From PALSA-350 sp963794165 (lineage in GTDB: Bacteria; Acidobacteriota; Terriglobia; Terriglobales; Acidobacteriaceae): DNA of 64,000 nt. The stretch covers positions 248,001-312,000 of the forward strand of contig CAWCCT010000011.1 in assembly GCA_963794165.1 (NCBI GenBank), read 5' to 3'. The notes below the pieces were generated by a model. That model was given only the letters and a program-made list of their open reading frames with translations, had not been told where the DNA came from and ran no database searches. Every line of letters starts with the position of its first letter. Position 1 is the stretch's first letter. The position numbers and the translations under genes were made by a program. Of the stretch, positions 50,785 through 58,700 are shown one piece after another.

Positions 50785-51921
50785 TCACAAGAGCGGGATC
50801 GACCACGCCGGGTTCAGTTTTAATATGTATCCCATGCGCTTTAGATCGCGCAGAATTCGTTTCAATTCTGGCTGGTCGATTGCCACGTCGTACGTTGTCA
50901 GCTGAAACTGCGTTGCAGGGTCAGGAATGAAAAATATCAGCGGAAAATCGATGGTTGCAAATGGATTGCCGCCGTAATCGCTGTGCTGCACGATATTGCC
51001 GCCCGCATAGCCGGCACCAGCGCACGCGGCGTTAAGCTCCGTGCGCACCTTCAACACCGCATGAGAGATGTTACCCAGATGTGCATCTTCCTTCTGTTGG
51101 GCTAAAGCGGCGCGCTGCGCGCCGCTTTGAAAAATCAGATTCGCCGCCGCTGCTTGCCGCGCGACGAGTCCGCCAGGGTTCTGTGCCGCCTTGCCCACAA
51201 GCGTTGAGCGCAGGGGCATCAGGCGGTCTGATATTCCTGAGCCGCCAACACTCTCATGGGGGAAGATGCACCAGAGATCGTAGTCGCCGGCAACCGCGGC
51301 TCTGGCGCCTAACGAGGCTACTCCGCCTGGGTTGGTCATACCCAAAACGGGTGTGAGGCCTGGCCACACCGGCATGTCATGCGACACTGCCGGCTGCCCT
51401 GGTGCGCTTTCCGCTTTCACGCCGGGGGCATAATTCACGCTCCACATTCGCCCAGACATTCCCGGTGGCGCTGTCATGAGCCGTACCAGAGTGAACTTGA
51501 GAGCGCTCCCTCCCGTTGGTGCTGCTTCGAGTTCTACGGTCGTGCCAGTGCGTTTGATGATACGCACCACCCCATGCTCGGCAAGTTTGGTCAGCCGCGC
51601 TTCGCTGATATATAGCGGCACGCAGAGCGCGTGGTGGCCGAAGGCATTGCCGATTTCCTCTTTCTGTTTCGCGATATCCTGCGAACCCTTGGTAAAGCGA
51701 TAGTCGGCCGGTACGAATCCCGCCATTGGCCCCCAATCGCATGTCTTGGCTTTGATGTGAAACCCCTTGGCCGCATACCCTTCAAGCACAAGATCGGTGC
51801 ATAGGGGGTTGAGCTCGCGCGAACTAATCACGAAGCGGTTGCGCGACGCGACGGTTTGGAAGGCGGTGATGTGGACCTGGGGAAATCCGGCGGTGGCATC
51901 GTACTCCGGCATTCGGGACAA
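50785..51921 (-). CDS. Toxin-type (class II) nucleotidyl cyclase homologue, edema factor/CyaA/ExoY family
   Basis: 378 residues resembling the catalytic core of anthrax edema factor, Bordetella CyaA and Pseudomonas ExoY. Alignable segments in order: 'GYAAKGFHIKAKTCDWGPM' (K52 and K59 match CyaA K58/K65), 'GFVPADYRFTK', 'GDYDLWCIFPH' (D213, D215 match CyaA D188/D190 metal ligands), 'ISHAVLKVRTELNAA', then 'GGNIVQHSDYGGNPFATID' (H313 and N319 match CyaA H298/N304). The Thr-Glu after the histidine (CyaA T300/E301) is replaced by Asp-Tyr. The family makes cAMP or other cyclic nucleotides, usually after binding calmodulin or actin in a host cell. No signal peptide, repeats or secretion genes are seen. 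The gene stands alone, convergent with dnaE2. Confidence 0.82.
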   Translation of the reverse strand: MSRMPEYDATAGFPQVHITAFQTVASRNRFVISSRELNPLCTDLVLEGYAAKGFHIKAKTCDWGPMAGFVPADYRFTKGSQDIAKQKEEIGNAFGHHALCVPLYISEARLTKLAEHGVVRIIKRTGTTVELEAAPTGGSALKFTLVRLMTAPPGMSGRMWSVNYAPGVKAESAPGQPAVSHDMPVWPGLTPVLGMTNPGGVASLGARAAVAGDYDLWCIFPHESVGGSGISDRLMPLRSTLVGKAAQNPGGLVARQAAAANLIFQSGAQRAALAQQKEDAHLGNISHAVLKVRTELNAACAGAGYAGGNIVQHSDYGGNPFATIDFPLIFFIPDPATQFQLTTYDVAIDQPELKRILRDLKRMGYILKLNPAWSIPLL

Positions 51922-52143
51922 AGTGATTTCTCCTCAGACACCGGGCGAAATTAACGAACTGTCCTTCGCCGGAATCAAGTGCGTTGAGCTTCTGATGGCC
52001 GAATACGGGATAGTAGCAGGGAAACAAGGGAAGTTTTCACGAAGGGGCCATAATCACAGAAATCTGTTCGGTGCGTTGCAGACTACGCTTCCACGAGCTC
52101 CCGAAGTATTGTAATACCCTGTATTCTTCTGTATTCTCTAAGA

Positions 52144-52395
52144 ATGCCGCTGAAGACAGTCACATTTCGTCTCCCTGAAGAGAAGCTTCAAGAGCTAGAC
52201 ACCGTCGCCGAGATACAACAGCGGGACAGGAGCTTCGTGATCAACGAAGCAGTGACGCAGTATTTGTCGCTTCATGAATACCATCGAGCGCTCATCGAAG
52301 AAGGCATTCGCGAGGATGATGCGGGCGAGGTGATCGACCATGAAACGCTGATGGAGAAGGCGGCCGGTTGGGTTCGGAAATCAAGAGCGCGCTAA
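52144..52395 (+). CDS. Ribbon-helix-helix antitoxin (CopG/ParD type)
   Basis: 83 residues. The N-terminal beta-strand and two helices ('LKTVTFRLPEEKLQELDTVA', 'RDRSFVINEAVTQYLSLHE') are a ribbon-helix-helix DNA-binding domain. The acidic C-terminal region ('REDDAGEVIDHETLMEKAAG') would wrap the toxin. It is directly followed, without a gap, by a ParE/RelE-type gene, the normal antitoxin-first order, and is expected to repress its own promoter upstream in the AT-richer 52.0-52.14 kb gap. Confidence 0.88.
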   Translation: MPLKTVTFRLPEEKLQELDTVAEIQQRDRSFVINEAVTQYLSLHEYHRALIEEGIREDDAGEVIDHETLMEKAAGWVRKSRAR

Positions 52396-52680
52396 TTGCA
52401 GATACGGTGGTCTAATCGAGCTTCCGCGCAGCTGGAAGCCGCGTGTAACTTCGTATCGAAAGAAAATGTAACCGCGGCTGAGAAACAGTTGAACATGATC
52501 CAGCGCGCCGTTGAACAGCTTGCCCATTATCCTGAGATGGGCCGCCCTGGTAGGGTTGACGGCACGCGAGAGCTGATCGTACAAAGTACTCCATACATTG
52601 TTGCGTACCGGGTGAAGACTGGGATTGTGCGTGTTCTTGCTTTGCTTCATGGCGCCCGGCGGTGGCCTAAACGATTTTAA
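52396..52680 (+). CDS. ParE/RelE-family toxin
   Basis: 94 residues from TTG 52396, immediately after the antitoxin stop codon. Family features are 'IRWSNRASAQLEAACNFVS' at the start, 'LAHYPEMGRPGRVDGTREL' and 'YIVAYRVKTGIVRVLALLH' with the closing basic 'GARRWPKRF'. ParE members poison gyrase and RelE members cleave mRNA. The 'GRxGxxxGTRELxV' pattern is commoner in ParE. The missing ATG suggests weak, coupled translation from the antitoxin. Confidence 0.88.
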   Translation: MQIRWSNRASAQLEAACNFVSKENVTAAEKQLNMIQRAVEQLAHYPEMGRPGRVDGTRELIVQSTPYIVAYRVKTGIVRVLALLHGARRWPKRF

Positions 52681-52739
52681 TGTTGAGACACTCCCCGCGA
52701 ACTGCCGATCGCGCATCATAGACTAGCTGAGGTGAACCA

Positions 52740-52898
52740 ATGGCCGATGTAAAGACGTGTGCACACCCCGCCTGTAACTGTATTCCCGCCGAAAAACAGA
52801 AATACTGCAGTGAAGTCTGCGAAGACGCCAAGGGCATGACCGAGCTCGCCTGCCAATGCGACCACCCGGCTTGCCGTGGAGAGGCTCTCAAACCCTAG
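52740..52898 (+). CDS. Metallothionein-like small Cys-rich protein
   Basis: 52 residues, ATG 52740 to TAG 52896-52898, preceded by 'gaggtg' eight bases upstream. Nine cysteines and three histidines occur in metallothionein order: 'CAHPACNC', then 'KYCSEVCEDA', then 'CQCDHPACRG'. The 'YCSxxC' knuckle is that of SmtA/BmtA-type bacterial metallothioneins, which bind zinc, cadmium or copper in the cytoplasm. It is convergent with the aminotransferase gene, overlapping its end by four bases. Confidence 0.82.
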   Translation: MADVKTCAHPACNCIPAEKQKYCSEVCEDAKGMTELACQCDHPACRGEALKP

Positions 52899-54073
52899 AC
52901 ATCTTGCAGGAACATCTGCTTAATGCCCCGCAGTGCCTGCCGGGTTCGCTCTTCGTTCTCGATCAGGGAAAAGCGCACGTGCTCATCCCCGTGCTCACCG
53001 AATCCTACTCCAGGGCTGACCGCGACCTTGGCCTCGGTCAGCAGCTTCTTGGCAAATTCGAGCGAGCCGATCGCCCTGTACCGCTCAGGGATAGACGCCC
53101 AGACGAACATTGTGGCCTTTGGCAACGCCACCTGCCAATTCAACTGATTTAAACCCTTCACCAGGACATCGCGCCGCTTGCGGTAGTTCTCGCAAATCTC
53201 CTGTACACATTCCTGCGGTCCTTCCAGTGCAAGGATGGAAGCCACCTGGATAGGAGTAAAGGTGCCGTAATCAAAGTAGCTTTTGAGCCGTCCCAACGCT
53301 GCCACTAGCTCAGGATTGCCAACCATAAAGCCAACCCGCCACCCAGGCATGTTGTAGCTCTTGGACAGAGTGAAAAACTCGACCGCGATGTCCTTCGCTC
53401 CCCGCACCTGCAGGATCGAGGGCGCACGATATCCGTCGAAAACGATATCGGCATAGGCAAGATCGTGCACCAGGTAGATCTGGAACTCTTTGCACAGCGC
53501 AACGACGCGCTCAAAAAATGCCAGATCCACACACTGCGTGGTGGGATTCGCTGGAAAATTCAGGATCAACATCTTGGGCCGCGGATACATCAGCGGGACA
53601 CTCTGTTCCAGCTCCGCCAGAAAGTCGTCTGTGCTATGCACCGGAATTCCGCGCACGTTGGCCCCGGCAATCACTGGGCCAAAAATGTGGATTGGATAAC
53701 TGGGGCTCGGCACAGCCACCACATCTCCACGATCGAGTGTGGCCAGGCACAGATGGGCAATTCCTTCCTTGGACCCAATGGTGACGATGGCTTCCGTCAG
53801 TGGATCCAGCTCCACCCCATAACGTTTGAGATACCAACTGCAGATGGCTTTGCGCAGCCGAGGGATCCCTTTCGACAAGGAGTAGCGATGAGTGGCGGTC
53901 TTGCCTGCCGCTTCGATCATCTTGTCTACGATGTGTTTGGGCGTGGCGCCATCGGGATTACCCATGCCGAAGTCGATGATGTCCTCTCCCCGCGCCCGGG
54001 CGGCCGCCTTCATTTCGCTGGTGATATTGAAAACATACGGCGGCAGCCGCTTCAACCTGAGAAACTCTTGCAT
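52895..54073 (-). CDS. alaC: Alanine-type aminotransferase (AlaC/YfdZ family)
   Basis: 392 residues from ATG 54073 (frame open to 54109). A class I/II PLP aminotransferase. The N-terminal 'FLRLKRLPPYVFNITSEMKA' and 'IIDFGMGNPDGATPKHIV' are typical of AlaC. The PLP lysine is in 'FTLSKSYNMPGWRVGFMVG', and 'LNFPANPTTQCVDLAFF' and 'YLVHDLAYADIVFDGY' provide the cofactor Asp/Tyr. It converts pyruvate and glutamate to alanine, or the reverse. It follows ilvA-like threonine dehydratase on the same strand, twenty bases apart, so amino acid metabolism genes are cotranscribed. Confidence 0.86.
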   Translation of the reverse strand: MQEFLRLKRLPPYVFNITSEMKAAARARGEDIIDFGMGNPDGATPKHIVDKMIEAAGKTATHRYSLSKGIPRLRKAICSWYLKRYGVELDPLTEAIVTIGSKEGIAHLCLATLDRGDVVAVPSPSYPIHIFGPVIAGANVRGIPVHSTDDFLAELEQSVPLMYPRPKMLILNFPANPTTQCVDLAFFERVVALCKEFQIYLVHDLAYADIVFDGYRAPSILQVRGAKDIAVEFFTLSKSYNMPGWRVGFMVGNPELVAALGRLKSYFDYGTFTPIQVASILALEGPQECVQEICENYRKRRDVLVKGLNQLNWQVALPKATMFVWASIPERYRAIGSLEFAKKLLTEAKVAVSPGVGFGEHGDEHVRFSLIENEERTRQALRGIKQMFLQDV

Positions 54074-54092
54074 TGGCCTTATTCCTATGGTT

Positions 54093-55304
54093 TTACTGGA
54101 TACGCTCATAGCGATAGCCTTCGACTTCGAGCGCCTGGGCGATCGCAGTAATATGCGCGGCGCCGCGCGTTTCGAGGGTGATGTCTATCACTGTGTCGCC
54201 TAGATTGACACCGTAATAGGCACGATTATGTAAGGTCTCAACGATGTTGGCTCTCTGATCGGAGAGGATTTTCGTCAAGTGATGTAGAGCTCCCGGCCGG
54301 TCGGCGAGATGGACGCGGATGCGCACCCGCCGCCCGTCCTTGACCAGGCCGCGCTCGATAATCCTGGCCAGCAGACTTACATCGATGTTGCCTCCGCAGA
54401 CCAACACCGCGGTTCGTTTCCCCTGGAGCGAAGTCTTCTTCTGCAGCAAAGCCGCCAGCGCGACGGCCCCGGCTCCTTCAGCCAGAGTTTTCTCTCTTTC
54501 CAGCAGCACCAGGATGGCGCTGGCGATCTCCTCTTCATCTACGGTAACGATCTCGTCGACATACCGTTGAACCAGTGGCAAGGTTAGATCTCCGGCGCGG
54601 CGGACCGCGATTCCGTCCGCGATGGTCGCGTCCGCCGGCAGGGTCACTGGGCTTCCGTTCTCGATCGCCCGCAACATGGAGGGAAGGCGCTCCGTTTCCA
54701 CCCCAACCACGCGAATCTCCGGATTGCTCTCTTTCAAGGCGCAGGCCACGCCGCTGATCAATCCGCCGCCGCCAATGGGTACGACCACTGCTTCGAGGCC
54801 CTGGACCTGCTCCATTAGCTCAAGGCCGATGGTTCCTTGGCCATTGATGACCGCATGGTCATCGAAAGGATGCAGGAAGGTCATCCCTTCCAGCTCGCAG
54901 ATCCGGAGTGCTTCAAAACATGCCTCATCGTAGTTTGCGCCATGCAGGATCACGTCGGCGCCAAATCCACGAGTAGCAGAGATCTTCACCAGCGGGGTCA
55001 TGAGAGGCATGACGATACGTGCCGGCACGCCGCGCTGGGTGGCATGGTAGGCCACGGCCTGGGCATGATTGCCCGCGCTGGCCGCGACGACCCCGCGCCG
55101 CTTCTCGTCGTCGCTCAGCAGCAGGATCCGGTTGAGCGCGCCGCGCTCTTTGAAGGCTCCAGTTCGCTGCAGGTTATCCAGCTTGAGAAAGACCTGTTGA
55201 CCGGTCGTCTCGGAGAGAGCATCCGAGAGCTGGCAAGGGGAAAAATAGATGAAATCGCGGATTCTCTGTTCTGCTTTTCTTATTTGAGCGAGGGAAACGT
55301 CCAC
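54093..55304 (-). CDS. ilvA: Threonine ammonia-lyase with ACT domain
   Basis: 403 residues. A fold-type II PLP enzyme that deaminates threonine to 2-oxobutyrate, the first step to isoleucine or a catabolic route. The PLP lysine is in 'LQRTGAFKERGALNRILLL' near residue 50, 'AASAGNHAQAVAYHA' is the Asn-containing loop, 'VVPIGGGGLISGVA' the phosphate-binding Gly loop. An ACT domain lies at the C-terminus (about 325-403, 'VRIRVHLADRPGALHHLTKI'). The single ACT domain and length match the catabolic-type TdcB/short IlvA group, probably regulated by amino acids. Divergent topB-recQ lies beyond a repeat-filled gap. Confidence 0.92.
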   Translation of the reverse strand: MDVSLAQIRKAEQRIRDFIYFSPCQLSDALSETTGQQVFLKLDNLQRTGAFKERGALNRILLLSDDEKRRGVVAASAGNHAQAVAYHATQRGVPARIVMPLMTPLVKISATRGFGADVILHGANYDEACFEALRICELEGMTFLHPFDDHAVINGQGTIGLELMEQVQGLEAVVVPIGGGGLISGVACALKESNPEIRVVGVETERLPSMLRAIENGSPVTLPADATIADGIAVRRAGDLTLPLVQRYVDEIVTVDEEEIASAILVLLEREKTLAEGAGAVALAALLQKKTSLQGKRTAVLVCGGNIDVSLLARIIERGLVKDGRRVRIRVHLADRPGALHHLTKILSDQRANIVETLHNRAYYGVNLGDTVIDITLETRGAAHITAIAQALEVEGYRYERIQ

Positions 55305-55718
55305 AACTGGATTAAATCATTTCTCATGTAAGCGACAAAGGGGAGGGACTGCGAACGCCACCCTAACCTTTGTCATTCCGACCGAAGCCGAGGGACCTGC
55401 GGCTTTCTCCACCAGCAATCGATGCTGACCAGAGCGCCACCCTCCCCTTTGTCATCACGAGCGTAGCCGAGGGACCTGCGGTTTTCTCCACCAGCAACCG
55501 ATGCTGACCAAAGCGCCACCCTCCCCTTTGTCATCCCGAGCGTAGCCGAGGGACCTGCGGTTTTCTCCACCAGCAACCGATGCTGCCAAAGCGCCACCCT
55601 CCCCTTTGTCATCACGGGAAAGCCGAGGACCTGCGGTTTTCTCCTACCCACGAGCCTGGGAGTGCCCGAAGCAACACCCGGCTTCCCCACCAGTTGCGAT
55701 TAAACTGAAGACATCACA
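55305..55718. other. Intergenic region dominated by a tandem repeat
   Basis: About 414 bases. Apart from the tandem array at 55355-55648, the sequence has about 70 bases before the topB-recQ start that must contain its promoter. No clear -10/-35 pair is seen. Frames through the array are translations of the repeat. Confidence 0.75.
55355..55648. repeat. Tandem array, four units of ~79 bases
   Basis: Units begin at about 55355, 55434, 55513 and 55591 (period 79, 79, 78). The shared unit contains 'gcgccaccctcccctttgtc', 'agccgagggacctgcggttt' and 'ctccaccagcaaccgatgct'. The last copy is cut short after about 58 bases. No spacers separate the units, so this is not a CRISPR array. The core also occurs as inverted repeats at 7178, 59711 and 63813. 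Confidence 0.9.
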
Positions 55719-58700
55719 ATGAACGCACATGAATCCGGCACCATCGCGGTTCTGGCCGAAAAGCCTTCGGTCGCGCGTGATATCGCCCGAGTGCTCGGTG
55801 CCGACAAGCGTGGCACCGGCTACCTGCAGGGAAACGGCTATGTGGTGACCTGGGCCATCGGCCACCTGGTCTCGTTGGCCGAGCCGCATCAGATCAATCC
55901 CCAGTGGCGGCAATGGCGGTTGGAAACCCTCCCTATCCTGCCGGACCAATGGCCCTTAGTGGTCTACGAGCGCAGCAAAGACCAGTTCGAAATCGTGCAA
56001 AAAATCCTCCAGTCTACCCGCATCTCGCGCATTGTGTGCGCTACGGACGCCGGGCGAGAAGGAGAATTGATTTTTCGCTACATCTACGAAGCGATAAAAA
56101 GCGAAAAGCCCTTCAGCAGGCTATGGATCTCCTCGCTAACCCCGGATGCCATCCGCAAAGGATTCGCCAACCTCCGGCCGGGAAGCGACTACGACCGGCT
56201 GGCTGACGCCGCCTGTGGACGAAGCCGTGCTGATTGGCTGGTGGGCATGAATTTGTCTCGCGCCTATTCGATCGTCTACAACGAGGAGCTTTCCGTCGGC
56301 CGCGTGCAAACCCCGACCCTGGCGATGATCGTCGACCGCGAGCTCACCCTGCGGCGCTTCGTGCCCGAGGATTATCTGCAGGTGGTCGCCACCTTCCAGC
56401 CCCCAACATTAAAGGAAACTTATGAGGGCACCTGGTTTCGTCCCGAGATCAAGACCAGCGAAGCCACCCGCTTGGCCGCCGACGGCGAAGAAGCCAACCA
56501 GATCATGGCGCGAGCGCGGACCGGCCATGCCGCCATCGAGACGCTCACCTCAGAAACCGTGCGTACTCCGCCTCCCCTGCTCTACGACCTGACGGACTTG
56601 CAGCGGCACGCCAATCGCCTTTACGGCTTTAGCGCTCAAAAAACACTCGATCTGGCGCAGACGCTTTACGAGCAGCACAAACTCATTAGCTATCCAAGAA
56701 CTGACAGCCGTCACCTCTCGACCGATATCGCTGAGACCCTCCCTAAAATCGTCTCGGTTATCTCCGGCAGCTATCAGCAGCAACTGGCGCCGGGAACCGG
56801 GGAGCGTGCCCTGGGTAAGCGTTATGTCGACGACAGCAAGGTGAGCGATCATCACGCGATTATTCCCACGTCGGTTGCCATGCAGCCTGACCGGCTCTCG
56901 GATGAGGAAAGCAAGATCTACGACCTGGTCTGCCGGCGTCTGCTGATGTTGTGGCACGACGACTATGTGCAGGAAGTGACCACGGTGATTACCGCGATCC
57001 GCAGTGAAAGGATCCTTGACCGGTATCGCACCACCGGCACCGTAGTGCGGCAAACCGGCTGGAAAATCCTCGATGCCGGTGCAGAAGCGCGTAGACGAGA
57101 GCCAAAGAGAGATGCCGAGGCCACCGATCAGGCCCTCCCGGCAACTCTCGCTCAAGGTCAGCCACAAAATGTAACCAACATCGAAGCACAAAAGAAGAAA
57201 ACCCGGCCGCCGCAGAGATTTACCGATGCCACCATCCTGACCGCCATGCAGACCGCGGGCAGAAGCCTGGACGAGAAAGAGCTATCCGACGCCATGAAGG
57301 AAACGGGCCTGGGAACGCCGGCAACCCGGGCCGCCATCATCGAGGTACTTTTGAAGCGTGGTTACGTTATCCGATCGGGCAAGAGCCTCGAGGCCACAGA
57401 CAAAGGAATACACCTGATCGAGGTGGTGCATCCTGAAGTGAAAAGTCCGGCGATGACCGGCCAATGGGAAGCCTTCCTCAACCGTATTCAGCAAGGGGAG
57501 GCGCAACTGGATCCCTTCCTCGAGCGCATCAGCGAATACGTGCGCTCGGTGGTGGGCCGGGTGAGTCAAACGACGCCAGTTGCCCGGACGGAGAGTACGG
57601 CCCCGAAAGACACTGCAGTGGCGAAAGCCATCCCCAGCAACGCCAGCCTCAGCCAGCTGCTGCAGAGCGTCTTCGGTTTTTCGAGCTTCCGGCCCAATCA
57701 GGAGGCGGTCTGTCAATCCGTGACGGCTGGAGAAGATGCGCTACTGGTCATGCCGACCGGGTCAGGCAAGTCTCTGTGCTATCAATTGCCGGGCCTGGCG
57801 CGTGGCGGGACCACGCTGGTGATCAGCCCGCTGATTGCCTTGATGGATGACCAGGTGCGCAAGCTGAAGGACCTCGGCTTATCTGCCGAGTGCATACACT
57901 CCGGCCGCGACCGCGAAAGCTCCCGGCAAGCTTGCGTGGATTACATGAAGGGCAATCTTCAGTTCCTCTTCATTGCTCCGGAACGGCTGCGAGTGCCGGG
58001 CTTTCCTGAGATGCTGGCCAAACGAAAGCCCTCGCTCATTGCTATCGATGAGGCGCACTGCATCTCCCAGTGGGGCCACGATTTTCGTCCCGATTACCGC
58101 ATGCTGGGGCAGTATCTGCCGAGTTTTCGTCCCGCGCCGGCGCTGGCTCTTACGGCAACGGCGACCCCTTTGGTGCAGAAGGACATTGCGGCTCAGTTAG
58201 GGTTGAACACGGTCAAGCACTTCATCCATGGCTTTCGCCGGGAAAATATCGCCATTGAGGTAGTCGAGGTGCTGCCCTCGAACCGGCCCGCGCTAGCCAG
58301 GACCATCCTGCTCGAAGCAGCCAATCGGCCCGCCATCGTATACACCCCAACCCGCAGACTAGCCGCAGATCTTTCCACCGCCTGGGCCCGGGACTTTCGC
58401 GTGGCCGGCTATCATGCAGGCCTCGATGCCCAACGCCGGCGCAAGGTGCAGGAAGAATTCATGTCCGGCAAGTTAGACGTTATGGTGGCCACCACGGCCT
58501 TCGGGATGGGCATCGACAAAGCCAATGTCCGCACCGTAATCCACACTGCCTTTCCCGGCAGCCTGGAAGGCTATTACCAGGAGATTGGCCGCGCCGGACG
58601 TGATGGTCAGCCCAGCCGCGCCATTCTTATGTACTCATACGCCGACCGTCATACGCACGACTTCTTCTTCGGCCGCGATTACCCGCCGGTCGCCCTGTTG

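Noticed and set aside
55355..55648. CRISPR array
   Set aside because: Units are contiguous, with no unique spacers, the period is 79 bases and no cas genes are present.
55373..55690. Minus-strand 105-residue frame
   Set aside because: It is a translation of the 79-base tandem units, showing a repeated peptide and no family resemblance.
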